A stretch of 51,276 bases of DNA from Azospirillum sp. (GCA_020249045.1 JADCGK010000038.1:1-51276), one strand, 5' to 3'. Numbered from the stretch's first letter, positions 23,697-33,246 are shown. Program-made: numbers and translations. Notes: a model not told the origin generated them from the sequence alone.

Positions 23697-24992
23697 CTAC
23701 TCCCTTCCGGTGCGGATCGCGAGCGAGGCCGCATGCGAGGCCAAGCCCTCGGCGCGGGCGAGCGCGATGCCGTCCGCCGCGAGGCGCTCGAGCGCCTTTG
23801 CGTCCGCGCCGATCAGCGTCGTGCGCTTCATGAAGTCGGGCGTGCCGAGACCCGAGGCGAACCGCGCCGACCGGCTTGTCGGCAACACGTGATTGGGGCC
23901 GGCGAGGTAATCGCCGAGCGCTTCGGGCGTGTGGCGGCCGACGAAGATGGCGCCGGCGTGCCGGATGCGCGCGGCGAGCTTTTTGGCGCCGCGGCAGGCG
24001 AGTTGCAGATGCTCCGGTGCGAGACGATCGACGATCGCCGGAATGGCGGCCGGGTCGCGGACCACCACGACGGCCCCGTGATCGCGCCACGAAGCCCCCG
24101 CGATCGCCGCGCGCGGATGGACGCGCAGTTCCGCGGCAACGCACGCGACAACCGCATCGGCGTAGGCCGGATCGTCGGTCACCAGCACGGACTGCGCGGC
24201 CGCGTCGTGTTCGGCCTGCGCCAGCAGATCCACCGCGATCCAGCGCGGATCGGCCGACGTGTCGGCGACGACGCACACCTCCGACGGGCCCGCGATCAGA
24301 TCGATGCCGACGGTCCCGAAGACCATTCGTTTGGCCGCGGCGACGTAGGCGTTTCCGGGGCCGACGATCTTGTCCACCGGCGCCAACGACGCCGTGCCGT
24401 AGGCGAGCGCCGCGACCGCTTGCGCCCCGCCGACGCGATGGATTTCGTCGACGCCCGCGATCGCGCACGCCGCGAGCACGAGCGGTTCGATCCGGCCGCC
24501 GGGCGCCGGCACGGTCGCGACTAGCCGCTTCACGCCCGCGACCTTCGCCGGAACGGCGTTCATCAGCACCGAGGACGGATAGGCAGCCTTGCCGCCGGGT
24601 ACGTAAAGCCCGACAGAATCGAGCGGGGTCCAGCGCCAGCCGAGTTCGATCCCCGTCGCGTCGCGCCAGGACCGCCCTTCGGGCTTCATGCGCGCATGGA
24701 ACGTGGCGATGCGTTTGGCGGCGGTTTTGAGCGCCGCGATCGCCCGCGGATCGCATGCCTTGCGCGCGGCGGCGATTTCGGCCGCCGACACGCGGATGGT
24801 CGCGGGCGTCAGGGTCACGCGGTCGAAGCGTTTTGTGTAGGCGATCAGCGCGGCGTCGCCGCGCTTGCGCACGTCGGCGATGATTTTCGCGACGGTGCTG
24901 TCGACGGCGCGAGCGCCCGCCTCGCGTGCGGCCAGCAGCTTTGCGAAGCCGCGTTCGAAACCCGCGGCGGCGGCGTCGAGCCTAAGCGGCAC
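23697..24992 (-). CDS. hisD: Histidinol dehydrogenase
   Basis: A 431-residue enzyme that performs the last two steps of histidine synthesis, oxidising L-histidinol to histidine with NAD. Features: [54 protein letters not shown] (with catalytic Glu-His region AEHD), and [11 protein letters not shown] plus [10 protein letters not shown], which bind zinc and substrate. The length is normal. The GTG start at 24992 overlaps the end of hisG by 11 bases, so the two are co-translated. UPF0262 follows after 3 bases. Confidence 0.95.
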   Translation of the reverse strand: MPLRLDAAAAGFERGFAKLLAAREAGARAVDSTVAKIIADVRKRGDAALIAYTKRFDRVTLTPATIRVSAAEIAAARKACDPRAIAALKTAAKRIATFHARMKPEGRSWRDATGIELGWRWTPLDSVGLYVPGGKAAYPSSVLMNAVPAKVAGVKRLVATVPAPGGRIEPLVLAACAIAGVDEIHRVGGAQAVAALAYGTASLAPVDKIVGPGNAYVAAAKRMVFGTVGIDLIAGPSEVCVVADTSADPRWIAVDLLAQAEHDAAAQSVLVTDDPAYADAVVACVAAELRVHPRAAIAGASWRDHGAVVVVRDPAAIPAIVDRLAPEHLQLACRGAKKLAARIRHAGAIFVGRHTPEALGDYLAGPNHVLPTSRSARFASGLGTPDFMKRTTLIGADAKALERLAADGIALARAEGLASHAASLAIRTGRE

Positions 24993-25644
24993 GGGCGGCC
25001 TCCGCGAGGCGCTCGATCAAGGGGGCCATCTTCGCATGGCGCGTTTTGAGCGCGGCGCGATTGACGATCAAGCGCGAGGTCACGTCGGCGATGCGCTCGA
25101 CCTCGACGAGGCCGTTGGCCTTCAGCGTGGCGCCCGATGACACCAGATCGACGATGCGCCGCGCCACGCCCAGCGCGGGCGCCAATTCGATGGCGCCGTT
25201 CAGCTTGATGCATTCGGCCTGCACGCCGCGGCGCGCGAAATGCTTGCGCGCGACATTGGGATACTTCGTGGCGACGCGCACGTGCGACCAGCGGCGCGGA
25301 TCGTCCTTGCCGGCGAGATCGGCGGGCTCGGCGACCGCGAGGTGGCATTTGCCGATCCCCAGATCGAGCGGCGCGTAAATCTCCGGGTAGTCGAACTCCA
25401 CGATCACGTCGTCGCCCGCCACGCCCAAATGGGCGGCGCCGAACGCCACGAAGGTCGCCACGTCGAAGGCGCGCGCGCGCACGATGTCCAGATCCGGATC
25501 GTCGGTCCGGAAGCGCAGCAAGCGCGTGTCCGGATCGTCGAATTCCGGTTCGGGGCGGATGCCGGCCCGGCGCAGCAGCGGCATCGCTTCCTTAAGGATG
25601 CGGCCGTTGGGCAAGGCGATGATCAGTTTGTCGTTCGCGGTCAC
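24982..25644 (-). CDS. hisG: ATP phosphoribosyltransferase, short form
   Basis: A 220-residue short-form HisG, catalysing the first, committed step of histidine synthesis. It starts [21 protein letters not shown]; further motifs are [43 protein letters not shown] and the PRPP loop [15 protein letters not shown]. The GTG at 25644 was chosen because GGGAGGAG stands 7 bases before it; the reading frame extends further upstream without support. The short form lacks the C-terminal regulatory domain and normally needs HisZ, which is not in this window. Confidence 0.93.
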   Translation of the reverse strand: MTANDKLIIALPNGRILKEAMPLLRRAGIRPEPEFDDPDTRLLRFRTDDPDLDIVRARAFDVATFVAFGAAHLGVAGDDVIVEFDYPEIYAPLDLGIGKCHLAVAEPADLAGKDDPRRWSHVRVATKYPNVARKHFARRGVQAECIKLNGAIELAPALGVARRIVDLVSSGATLKANGLVEVERIADVTSRLIVNRAALKTRHAKMAPLIERLAEAARAA

Positions 25645-25711
25645 GAAAATGCTCCTCCCGGCGGTTATAGCCGCCGGGGCCCGAACTGTCATGGCGGGGG
25701 ATGGGCGGATT

Positions 25712-26200
25712 TCAGGCGGCGGGATGTCGCGGGCGCCACTGGGTGGGCCAGGGTTCCCCGATATCCTGCATGACGCAGGAAATATGCGGGCCTTCCAGAC
25801 GCACGGCGGCGTCGCCCGCGAAGACCATGACGATCGCCCCCGGATGGGCCTCGATCGTCAGCAATTCCAACACCCGGCCGCGGTCGCGCTGGTCGAGCCC
25901 GCGCCGCCGTACCGCCTCCACCCCGTGGAAGTGGATACCGCAATTGACGCGCTCGTAGGAATTGCAGGGCATCAACGCGGGATCCAGCGCGGGGTCAGCG
26001 CGCGGCGCGTCGAGCTCGTTCTCCCAGGTCTCGTCGCAATTCTCCCAGCGGAAGCGGTTGGCGACGAGTACGAATTCGCGCTGCAGCGTCTCGAACTTCA
26101 TGTCCCCGACGGGGATCAGCGCATCCTGCAGGCAGGCCGCGATGATGCGAAAATCCTCGGCATCGGTCGCCTTCAGCTTCAAACCTTGGGCGGCGGACAT
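25712..26200 (-). CDS. DUF2948 family protein
   Basis: A 162-residue protein typical of alphaproteobacteria, lying between murA and hisG. Recognisable parts are [24 protein letters not shown]-like residues near the N-terminus, [11 protein letters not shown], and [32 protein letters not shown] near the end. Function unknown; there is no signal peptide or membrane segment. The ATG overlaps the murA stop by one base, so it is translated with murA. A 67-base gap follows before hisG. Confidence 0.8.
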   Translation of the reverse strand: MSAAQGLKLKATDAEDFRIIAACLQDALIPVGDMKFETLQREFVLVANRFRWENCDETWENELDAPRADPALDPALMPCNSYERVNCGIHFHGVEAVRRRGLDQRDRGRVLELLTIEAHPGAIVMVFAGDAAVRLEGPHISCVMQDIGEPWPTQWRPRHPAA

Positions 26201-27489
26201 CAGGCGGCCTCCTTCACGCGCTCGATCTCCGCCCCGCACGCGGCGAGCTTTTCCTCCAGCCGCTCGTAGCCGCGATCGAGATGGTAGACCCGATTGACCA
26301 GCGTTTCGCCTTCGGCCGCCAGCCCCGCGATGACCAGCGAGACCGATGCGCGCAGATCCGTCGCCATCACTTGCGCGCCGGTCAGCTTGCGCACGCCGCG
26401 CACCATCGCCGACCCGCCGTGAAGGTTGATGTTGGCACCCATCCGGCGCAGTTCGGGGACGTGCATGAAGCGGTTCTCGAAGATCGTCTCGGTGATCATC
26501 GACGCGCCCTCCGCCGTCGCGGCCAGCGCCATCATCTGCGCCTGCAGGTCGGTGGGGAAACCCGGGAACGGCTCGGTCATCACGTCCACGCCGACCAGCG
26601 GCGCGTTGGTCCGGCGCACGCGAAGCCCGCGCGGCGTATCCTCCAGCGTCGCCCCCGCCGCGCGCAGCGCTTCGGCCGCAGCGGCGATGAGCTCGACGCG
26701 GCCGCCCAGCAATTCGACATCCCCGCCCGTCGCGGCGGCGGCCATCGCATAGGTGCCCATTTCGATCCGGTCCGGCACGATCGCGTGCGTCGTGCCCGAC
26801 AAGCGGTCGCGGCCGTGGATCGTCAGCGTATCGGTGTCCACGCCCTCGATCGAAGCGCCCATCGCGATCAAGCAGCGGGCGAGATCGCCCACTTCCGGTT
26901 CGCGCGCGGCATTGGACAGCACGGTCGTCCCCTTGGCGAGGCACGCCGCCATCATCAGATTTTCGGTCGCGCCGACCGACACGAACGGGAACACGATCTT
27001 GGCCCCCGTCAGCCCGTGGGGGGCCATCGCGTCCACATAGCCTTCGCGCAATTCGATCTTCGCACCCAGCGCTTCGAGGCCCTTGATGTGCAGATCGACC
27101 GGCCGGGCGCCGATCGCGCAGCCGCCCGGCAACGAGACCTTGGCCTGGCCTTCGCGCGCCAGCAGCGGCCCCAAAACCAGCACCGAGGCGCGCATCTTGC
27201 GCACCAAATCGTAGGGCGCGGTCGTGCTGGCGATCTTGCGCGCGGTCAGCGCGAGCACGCGGCCCTGATGGCCGCCGGCCGCATGCCCATCGAGCGCGAT
27301 GTCCACGCCCAACGTTCCGAGCAGATTGGCGAGCGTGGTGATATCCGCCAGATGCGGAATGTTGGCCAACGCGAGGGTTTCTTCGGTCAGAAGGCTCGCC
27401 GCCATCAACGGCAACGCCGCGTTCTTGGCGCCGCCCACCGGTATGCTGCCGATCAGGGCTTTGCCCCCGCGAATGCGAATCTTATCCAT
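26200..27489 (-). CDS. murA: UDP-N-acetylglucosamine 1-carboxyvinyltransferase
   Basis: A 429-residue MurA, the first committed enzyme of peptidoglycan synthesis, which transfers enolpyruvate from PEP to UDP-GlcNAc. It begins [14 protein letters not shown] and has GGAKNAALP (19-27) for substrate binding and the PEP-reactive Cys124 in [15 protein letters not shown] (the fosfomycin target). Further motifs are [12 protein letters not shown] and [11 protein letters not shown]. The start ATG at 27489 agrees with the family; the reading frame continues upstream but without similarity. The length is normal. Confidence 0.97.
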   Translation of the reverse strand: MDKIRIRGGKALIGSIPVGGAKNAALPLMAASLLTEETLALANIPHLADITTLANLLGTLGVDIALDGHAAGGHQGRVLALTARKIASTTAPYDLVRKMRASVLVLGPLLAREGQAKVSLPGGCAIGARPVDLHIKGLEALGAKIELREGYVDAMAPHGLTGAKIVFPFVSVGATENLMMAACLAKGTTVLSNAAREPEVGDLARCLIAMGASIEGVDTDTLTIHGRDRLSGTTHAIVPDRIEMGTYAMAAAATGGDVELLGGRVELIAAAAEALRAAGATLEDTPRGLRVRRTNAPLVGVDVMTEPFPGFPTDLQAQMMALAATAEGASMITETIFENRFMHVPELRRMGANINLHGGSAMVRGVRKLTGAQVMATDLRASVSLVIAGLAAEGETLVNRVYHLDRGYERLEEKLAACGAEIERVKEAA

Positions 27490-27567
27490 AATCCCCGTGC
27501 CGCTTTCGTGCGGTTTTACCGCGACGCGGCGGCAAAATCCAGACCGCAATGGGGCATGACCGGGGCG

Positions 27568-28257
27568 TCAGAACCCCGCACCGGGTTGGGACAAATAGAT
27601 TTTTTCGTCCTCGGTGTCGGCGCGGCCGAGACTGGCGTTGCGATGCGGAAAACGCCCGAATCGCGCGATCACGTCGCGGTGCTTGTCGGCATAATCGACG
27701 ACGCGGGCCTTCCATTCGGCCTCGGGCAACGCGCGCATCAAGGCGCATGCCTCGTCCTGCGCCGCCATGTCCTCGGCATGCTCGAACGGAAGATAGACGA
27801 AAACCCGGGCGACCCCCGGCATGGCACGATCGAAGCCTTTGGCGATCGTCGCGCGCGCCGCACGCAAAGCGGCGAGATCGCAGTCGAAGGCGGCTTGCGT
27901 ACCGCGATGCAGGTTGCGCGGCGCTTGATCGAGCAACACGATCAACGCGAGCGAGCCGTCTTCGGTGTCGAGCCACCGGTCGAGTTCGCCCGCCCGCGCG
28001 CGCGCGGCCCAAGGCCCCAAGATCTCGCGACACGCCGCATCGAAGGCCGGGTCCTTGCCGAACCACGCGTCGCGCCACGCGCCGCGTTCGGGCCCGAACC
28101 AGAAATCGAGGACCGCGGCGATGCCGGCTTCGTCCTCGGCCGCTTGCCGGCCGCGCAACTGGGCTTTGCGTTTGCGCAAATTGGCGCGCAGCGCTTCGGC
28201 CTCGCGCATTTTGCGGCGGGCTTCCTCGGCGAGGGCATGTTCGCCTTTGTGGGTCAT
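27568..28257 (-). CDS. DUF924 family protein with N-terminal basic extension
   Basis: A 229-residue protein. From about residue 48 it is DUF924: VLDFWFGPERGAWRDAWFGKDPAFD, LIVLLDQAPRNLHRGT, FVYLPFEHAEDMAAQDEA and the RFGRFPHRN motif. It is an all-helical fold of unknown biochemical role. The first 45 residues are extra: a charged helix with EALRANLRKRKAQLRGRQ, which resembles a small stand-alone alphaproteobacterial protein and may be a fusion or a wrongly extended start. The ATG at 28257 overlaps the MFS stop (ATGA), which supports it as the real start. Confidence 0.82.
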   Translation of the reverse strand: MTHKGEHALAEEARRKMREAEALRANLRKRKAQLRGRQAAEDEAGIAAVLDFWFGPERGAWRDAWFGKDPAFDAACREILGPWAARARAGELDRWLDTEDGSLALIVLLDQAPRNLHRGTQAAFDCDLAALRAARATIAKGFDRAMPGVARVFVYLPFEHAEDMAAQDEACALMRALPEAEWKARVVDYADKHRDVIARFGRFPHRNASLGRADTEDEKIYLSQPGAGF

Positions 28258-29462
28258 GCCGGCGTTCCCCAGCGGTTGATCGCAAAGGCCGCCACTGCGC
28301 ACGCCGCGATGACGGCGCACATCGGGCCGGGCGTTCCATCGGCGAAGTACCCGGCAAGCACGCTGGTGACGGCACCAAGCCCGAATTGGATCGCCCCGGC
28401 CAGCGCGGAGGCGGTGCCCGCGAGATGCGGGAAAGGTGCAAGGGCTCCGGCGGTCGCGTTCGCGCCGATGAACCCGATCGTCGCCAGAAACGCGAAGATC
28501 GCGGCGACGAGGCCCCACAATCCGCCAATCCCGCCCGCCCCCACCGCGAAGACGACGCCCCCCAGCGCCGCCGCCGCCGCGAACGCGGCGCGCAAAGTGC
28601 GGTCGAGTCCGATGCGGCCGACATTGCGCCCGTTGACCGCCGAAGCGGCCATCATCCCGACCACATTGAGGCCGAACAGGAAGCCGTAAAGCTCGGGCTT
28701 CACGCCGAAAATCTCGATGTAGACGAACGGCGTGCCGCCGATATAGGCGAACATCGCCGCGAACATGAAGGCACCCGAGAACGCATAGGCAAGGAAGCGC
28801 CGGTCGCGCGCGACTTCCGCGTAGCCCGCGACGACGGACCGCCAATCGGCCGGGCGGCGGTCGGCATGTGCCAGTGTTTCGGGTACGCGGAACAGAAACC
28901 ACATCACGGCCAATGCGAACGCGCCCAAGGCGAGGAAGATCGCCCGCCAACCCGCCCACAGATCGACGACCCCGCCGAGCAGCGGCGCCAGCATCGGTGC
29001 CGCCCCCATGACGAGCATCATCAGCGAGAACATCGCCGCCGAGCGCTCGCGGTCGAACACGTCGCGGACCATCGCGCGCGCGAGCACGGGGGCCGCACTC
29101 GACCCCAACGCCTGGACGAAACGCGCGGCGATCAGCGTCTCGACGTCGCGCGCGATCGCTGCAAGGACGCACGCCGCGACGAACACCGCGATCCCGACCG
29201 CGATCGGAATCCGGCGGCCGAAACGGTCGCCCACCGGCCCCCAGAACAGCTGGCCGATGCCGAAACCCAGGAAATAAACGCCCAGCGTGATCTGGACTTC
29301 GTGCTGCCCGACGGCGAATTCGCGGCCGATCGCGGGCAACGCGGGCAGATACATGTCGATGGCCAACGGCGCGAACGCCATCAACCCGCCCATCACGAAC
29401 ACGAACACGCGGTCGCCGGGCCAATTGTCGGGCCGCGCGCCGCCTTTCAAAACCGCGAACAT
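28254..29462 (-). CDS. MFS drug-resistance transporter, Bcr/CflA family
   Basis: A 402-residue proton-driven exporter with twelve predicted helices. Family markers: MAFAPLAIDMYLPALPAIGREF at the first helix, LGFGIGQLFWGPVGDRFGRR (the MFS loop 2-3 motif GPVGDRFGRR), RFVQALGSSAAPVLARAMVRDVF and MLAPLLGGVVDLWAGWRAIF. Bcr/CflA exporters pump bicyclomycin, chloramphenicol-like drugs or sulfonamides, and often amino-acid-related metabolites; the real substrate is unknown. Its stop overlaps the DUF924 start. The ATG at 29462 is 22 bases from the end of the MBL-fold gene. Confidence 0.9.
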   Translation of the reverse strand: MFAVLKGGARPDNWPGDRVFVFVMGGLMAFAPLAIDMYLPALPAIGREFAVGQHEVQITLGVYFLGFGIGQLFWGPVGDRFGRRIPIAVGIAVFVAACVLAAIARDVETLIAARFVQALGSSAAPVLARAMVRDVFDRERSAAMFSLMMLVMGAAPMLAPLLGGVVDLWAGWRAIFLALGAFALAVMWFLFRVPETLAHADRRPADWRSVVAGYAEVARDRRFLAYAFSGAFMFAAMFAYIGGTPFVYIEIFGVKPELYGFLFGLNVVGMMAASAVNGRNVGRIGLDRTLRAAFAAAAALGGVVFAVGAGGIGGLWGLVAAIFAFLATIGFIGANATAGALAPFPHLAGTASALAGAIQFGLGAVTSVLAGYFADGTPGPMCAVIAACAVAAFAINRWGTPA

Positions 29463-29484
29463 GCCGGCTTGTTTAGGCGCCCCG

Positions 29485-30357
29485 TCAGATCGCGTCGAGC
29501 GGGATTTTCAGGTACCGCACGCCGTTGGCCTCGGGCGGCGGCAATTCGCCCGCGCGGATGTTGACCTGGATCGAGGGCAGCAGCAGCAGCGGCACGGGCA
29601 ACGTTTTGTCGCGCGCTTCGCGCATCGCAACGAAGGCGGCTTCATCGACGCCGTCCTTGACGTGCACGTTGGCGGCACGCTGTTCGGCCACGGTCGAAAC
29701 CCAGCGCGGCGGCCGGCCTTCGGGCGGATAGTCGTGACACATGTAAAGCCGCGTGTCGCCCGGCAGGTCGAGCAGGCGCCGGATCGAACGGTAGAGGGTG
29801 CGCGCCGAACCGCCGGGGAAATCGCAACGCGCCGTGCCGATGTCGGGCATGAACAGCGTGTCGCCGACGAAGACGTGCTTGCGCCCATCGCCGCCCTCGA
29901 CCAGCAGCATCTTGCACGCGGGCGTATGGCCCGGCGCGTGCCAGACCGTCAGCGTCAACCCGCCGATCGCGAGCCGGTCGCCCTCGCCCAGCAGCCGGTC
30001 GAACTGCCGGCCATCGGCCGCGAACTCGGCCCCGAGATTGAGGAGCTTCGCCCAAGTCGCCTGCACGTCGACGATATGGGCCCCGGTCGCGACCTTGGCG
30101 CCAAACTTGGACTTGAACCACGGCGCCGCCGAAAGATGGTCGGCATGCGCGTGCGTTTCGATCACCCAATCGAGCGTGCAATCCCCGACGCACGCGGCGA
30201 GCCTTTCGGCGGAGACGGTCGAGGTCCGCCCGGATTTCCAGTCGTAGTCGAGCACCGGGTCGATCGCGACGGCGCGCTTGGCCGCACGGTCGGCGAGGAT
30301 GTAGCTGACCGTGCCGGTGACGGGATCGAAGACGGCCGCGATGTCGGGTTCGCTCAT
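29485..30357 (-). CDS. MBL-fold persulfide dioxygenase-like hydrolase (Blh/ETHE1-type)
   Basis: A 290-residue metallo-beta-lactamase-fold protein. The metal motif THAHADH is at 68-74, later ligands are in APGHTPA and VGDTLF with Asp, and the last His is in MCHDYPPEGR. The YILAD...AVAIDPVLDYD start and the DYPPEGRPPRWVSTVAEQRAAN segment are those of Blh/ETHE1-like sulfur (persulfide) dioxygenases, which oxidise glutathione persulfide to sulfite with O2. The ATG at 30357 is preferred to a GTG four codons upstream, which lacks room for a ribosome binding site. It diverges from a rhodanese gene, the classic partner in persulfide detoxification. Confidence 0.85.
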   Translation of the reverse strand: MSEPDIAAVFDPVTGTVSYILADRAAKRAVAIDPVLDYDWKSGRTSTVSAERLAACVGDCTLDWVIETHAHADHLSAAPWFKSKFGAKVATGAHIVDVQATWAKLLNLGAEFAADGRQFDRLLGEGDRLAIGGLTLTVWHAPGHTPACKMLLVEGGDGRKHVFVGDTLFMPDIGTARCDFPGGSARTLYRSIRRLLDLPGDTRLYMCHDYPPEGRPPRWVSTVAEQRAANVHVKDGVDEAAFVAMREARDKTLPVPLLLLPSIQVNIRAGELPPPEANGVRYLKIPLDAI

Positions 30358-30378
30358 GCGCGCAGGCACCCTTGAACT

Positions 30379-30392
30379 TTAGAGTTCTCTAA
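30379..30392. promoter_or_regulatory. Palindromic operator candidate between Blh-like and rhodanese genes
   Basis: TTAGAG (30379-30384) and CTCTAA (30387-30392) form an inverted repeat with a 2-base spacer. It overlaps a second repeat, GAACT/AGTTC, and is followed by an AT-rich run ATATATAT, an island of low GC in a GC-rich genome. Blh operons in other bacteria are controlled by persulfide-sensing ArsR-type repressors (BigR/SqrR) at AT-rich palindromes. No such regulator gene is in the window, so the assignment is inference. Confidence 0.5.
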
Positions 30393-30419
30393 TATATATG
30401 ATGGCGACGGAGACCGACA

Positions 30420-30953
30420 ATGACCCAAACGCCCCGCGAAATCGATGCATCCACCGCCAAATCCTGGCTCGACCGGGGCGAGGCGATCCTGATCGACGTC
30501 CGCGAAGCGGGTGAACATGCGCGCGAGAACATCGCGGGCGCCAAGCTCGTTCCGCTGTCGTCGTTCGACCCGGCCAAAGTACCCGGCGCCCCCGGCAAGC
30601 GCTTGGTGGTGCACTGCCTGTCCGGCCGTCGCGCGACGGACGCGCAGAACCGCTTGGCCGCCGCCGGCATCGACGCCATCGTCCTGACCGGCGGCATCGA
30701 GGGCTGGAAGGCTGCGGGCCTGCCGGTCCGCGAGAACAAGTCCGCACCGCTGCCGATCATGCGACAGGTCCAAATCGTCGCGGGCACACTCGTCGTCGTC
30801 GGGGCGGCATTGGGCGCCACGGTGCATCCGGGCTTCCACGCGCTGTCGGCCTTCGTCGGCGCGGGCCTCGTCTTCGCGGGCGTGTCGGGCTGGTGCGGCA
30901 TGGCCAATCTGCTCGGCCTCCTGCCCTACAACAAGCGCACCGCGACGGGTTGA
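30420..30953 (+). CDS. Rhodanese-domain protein with DUF2892 membrane domain
   Basis: A 177-residue protein. The N-terminal rhodanese domain (about 5-105) has IDVREAGEHARENIAGA and the active-site loop CLSGRR with Cys66. The C-terminal DUF2892 part (about 110-172) has two hydrophobic helices and the WCGMANLLGLLPYN end, as in YgaP-type inner-membrane sulfurtransferases. It moves sulfane sulfur, for example from thiosulfate to glutathione, making the persulfide that the divergent dioxygenase would consume. The ATG at 30420 has GGAG upstream. Confidence 0.88.
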   Translation: MTQTPREIDASTAKSWLDRGEAILIDVREAGEHARENIAGAKLVPLSSFDPAKVPGAPGKRLVVHCLSGRRATDAQNRLAAAGIDAIVLTGGIEGWKAAGLPVRENKSAPLPIMRQVQIVAGTLVVVGAALGATVHPGFHALSAFVGAGLVFAGVSGWCGMANLLGLLPYNKRTATG

Positions 30954-30955
30954 TC

Positions 30956-31345
30956 TCACTCCGCCCGCCGGCCGAGCGCGCGCAGCGCTTCCAGCGTGCG
31001 CCGCTCCTCGTCTTCGAGTACGCGCCGATAGGCTTCGTAGAGTGCCGGCGGAATATTGTCGAAAGTGCCGCGTGCGTTCTCGCGCAAGCGCGCGAGGCGC
31101 CGTTCGAGCCGGAAAATCTCTGTCGCGCGGTCGTCGGCCGTGCCGTCTTCGAGCCGTGCGACGACCGACGCCAGCCGCGCGCGCAAGGCGGCGCGCAGGT
31201 CGTCCTCCAACGGCCGGTCGAGCAGCGTCTCCATCTGGCTCAACAAGCGTTCGAATTCGAAGCGCACATCCACCGGCGGCCGCTCGGGCGCCTGGGCTAG
31301 GGCGAGCGCGGGCGCCACGCACGCAGCCAGGATCAATACCCTCAT
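30956..31345 (-). CDS. Secreted hypothetical protein, alpha-helical
   Basis: A 129-residue protein with a short signal peptide (MRVLILAACVAPALALAQA) and a mature part that is almost entirely charged helix rich in Arg, Glu and Leu, such as LRAALRARLASVVARLED and FRLERRLARLREN. I do not recognise a family. The ATG overlaps the stop of the alkA-like gene upstream (ATGA), so it is co-translated. A periplasmic helical protein (chaperone-like or coiled coil) is the most that can be said. Its stop lies 3 bases from that of the convergent rhodanese gene. Confidence 0.7.
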   Translation of the reverse strand: MRVLILAACVAPALALAQAPERPPVDVRFEFERLLSQMETLLDRPLEDDLRAALRARLASVVARLEDGTADDRATEIFRLERRLARLRENARGTFDNIPPALYEAYRRVLEDEERRTLEALRALGRRAE

Positions 31346-31989
31346 GCCGCCTTCGCGTGGTGGTAGACGTGCCACAAGAACAACGCGCCCGCCGACCGGT
31401 GCGGCCGCCACGCTTCGCCGAGTTTGCGCAGGCGCTTTTCATCGGGGCGCGCGCGCAAGCGCTTGAGGATCCGCATCGCCTCCTGCAGGGCGAGATCGTT
31501 GCCGGGCCAGATGTCCGGCCGGCGCAAGGCGAACAGCAGATAGATTTCGGCGCTCCATCGGCCGAGACCTTTGAGCTTCGTGATCTCGGCGATGGCGGCC
31601 TCGTCGTCGGCGGCGTGCAATTCCTCGAACCGCAACGCGCCGGTGACCACCGCTTGCGCGAGCCCGCGAACGTAAAGCGCCTTCTGGCGCGACAGGCCCA
31701 TGGCGCGCAACGCCTCGTCGGAGGCTTCCAGCACGCGCTCGGGCGCGATCTCGCCCAGGCCCGCCTCAAGCTTGGCCCAAATGCCGCTGGCTGCGGCCAC
31801 CGACACCTGTTGCGCGACGATCGCCCGCGCGAAACCGACGAATCCCAGCGGCCGGGCGCGCGGCTTTGGATAGCCGATGCGCGCCAACCATTCGGCGACG
31901 TGCGCGTCGCGCGCGGCCAACGCGTCGAGCGCGCGCTTCAAATCCCGCTTGGCTTTGCGTTCGTCGACGGTCTGCAGCTGCGGGGGCAC
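31342..31989 (-). CDS. DNA-3-methyladenine glycosylase II (AlkA-like, HhH-GPD)
   Basis: A 215-residue HhH-GPD superfamily DNA glycosylase that excises alkylated purines. It has FARAIVAQQVSVAAASGIWAKL, the helix-hairpin-helix LKGLGRWSAEIYLLFALRRPDIWPGNDLALQEAM and the catalytic Asp in GND. The C-terminal WRPHRSAGALFLWHVYHH is also typical. It lacks the N-terminal domain of E. coli AlkA, as do many alphaproteobacterial forms. The start is probably the GTG at 31989, 11 bases after the DUF2336 stop; no strong ribosome binding site is seen and translation may be coupled. Confidence 0.85.
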   Translation of the reverse strand: MPPQLQTVDERKAKRDLKRALDALAARDAHVAEWLARIGYPKPRARPLGFVGFARAIVAQQVSVAAASGIWAKLEAGLGEIAPERVLEASDEALRAMGLSRQKALYVRGLAQAVVTGALRFEELHAADDEAAIAEITKLKGLGRWSAEIYLLFALRRPDIWPGNDLALQEAMRILKRLRARPDEKRLRKLGEAWRPHRSAGALFLWHVYHHAKAA

Positions 31990-32000
31990 GTCGGCGTCGC

Positions 32001-33116
32001 TCAGTGCGGCGCGTGCGCCAGCGTGTCGGTGATCGTGGTCAGCCGTGCCAGCAGGTAATCGGCCGTGTCCGGATCGGCGTCGTCGACCTTGGTCAGTACG
32101 CGCTCGATCATCTTGCGCTTGAAGCGCTCGCGGTCGGCGGGGCCGCCGTCGTACTGGGTTTCCTGGGCGACCTCGAGCGCCGCCTTGACCGCCGGATAGA
32201 GGGCGGGCGGCATATAGGCGCGCTCGTAGATATACTTGAGCCCGCCCACCGGATCGTAGATCAGCTGGCGCGCGCGTTCGATCGGCACGTCCGCGCGCAG
32301 CGCCATGCCGCGCTCGAACAGGAAGATGTCGCCCATGCACAGGGCGCGGATGACGAGCCCCGGCTCCAGACGGCCGGTCGCGTGCAGCTGCGCGGCGAGC
32401 TTGGCGACGTCGTCCTCTTCCGACTTCAGCGAGGCGCCGACGGTCGCGATTTCATGCGCGCTGGTCGCAAGGCTGGCCGCCAGATCGGGCGTCACATCGT
32501 CGCGCGCGAGCAGCTTCTCCTTGATCGAGGCCGACGCGAGCGCGTAGAGCTTTTCGAGCACGCGCACCGGCAGTTTGGAGCGGCCCGCGAGCTTTTCCTG
32601 GACGACCGAGGCTTTGCCGTGCCGTTCGACCATCCGTTCGGCGGTGGCCTCGGACAGCTCCGCCCCTTCGTTGCCGGCGAGCGTCGCGGCCACGCGCGGC
32701 GTCCCGTCCTCGACCAGCGCGCGCGCGATCTTGTCGGAAACCTTCGGGCGGCCGGCGATCGCGACCTGCTTGCTTTCGGCCTTGGACTTCACGATTTCGA
32801 GCAGATCGGCGTCGGAGAACGCGGCCGACTCCGCGAGCATCGGCAAGGCGACGTCGTCGATATCCTTGGCGAGCGCCATCGCGAGCCCATCGGGCAGGCG
32901 GGCGGCCTTCTTCAGATGCTGGGCGAGCGCCTCGCGCACGGTCGTCATCGCGTCCCGCGCCATCAAACGCAGCACGACCTCGGCTTCGGCGCGTTCGCCC
33001 GCGCTCAACGCCGCGTCCTGATAGACCTCCGCCACTTTCGCCGCCACGTCCGCGCGCGTGGTGGCCGACGGATCGACCGAAAGCCGCGCGATATCACCAG
33101 GCGTCAGTTTGGCCAT
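32001..33116 (-). CDS. DUF2336 domain protein (helical repeat)
   Basis: A 371-residue protein starting MAKLTPGDIARLSVDPSATTRADVAAKVAEVYQ. It has the alphaproteobacterial DUF2336 pattern of helical repeats resembling HEAT repeats, for example VREALAQHLKKAARLPDGLAMALAKDIDDVALPMLAESAAFSDADLLEIVKS. Members are linked to stress or cell-cycle signalling in Caulobacter-type bacteria, but the biochemical role is unknown. It is predicted cytoplasmic, with no signal peptide. It diverges from the soeA gene and is followed closely by alkA. Confidence 0.82.
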   Translation of the reverse strand: MAKLTPGDIARLSVDPSATTRADVAAKVAEVYQDAALSAGERAEAEVVLRLMARDAMTTVREALAQHLKKAARLPDGLAMALAKDIDDVALPMLAESAAFSDADLLEIVKSKAESKQVAIAGRPKVSDKIARALVEDGTPRVAATLAGNEGAELSEATAERMVERHGKASVVQEKLAGRSKLPVRVLEKLYALASASIKEKLLARDDVTPDLAASLATSAHEIATVGASLKSEEDDVAKLAAQLHATGRLEPGLVIRALCMGDIFLFERGMALRADVPIERARQLIYDPVGGLKYIYERAYMPPALYPAVKAALEVAQETQYDGGPADRERFKRKMIERVLTKVDDADPDTADYLLARLTTITDTLAHAPH

Positions 33117-33216
33117 GTCCCCGAATTCTCCCGCCCTGAGGCTAGCATGCCGCGCGCGCGAGACATGCCGCCAATTTCCTCCACATTTTGCATGGACTTA
33201 ACCCTCGCCGCAACGT

Positions 33217-33246
33217 TTGACTTGCCGCCCGGCCGCCCCCTACAAG
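33217..33246 (+). promoter_or_regulatory. Sigma-70-like promoter of the soe operon
   Basis: TTGACT at 33217-33222, an 18-base spacer and TACAAG at 33241-33246 give a plausible promoter with a transcript start near 33253 and a short leader. The leader can form a small hairpin (GGTCCG with CGGACC, 33256-33269) just before the GGGGGAG ribosome binding site. The rest of the 170-base gap from 33117 shows nothing I can name. Confidence 0.5.

Noticed and set aside
25645-25692. A longer N-terminus for HisG
   Set aside because: The extension has no HisG similarity and would bypass the strong GGGAGGAG site at the GTG of 25644.
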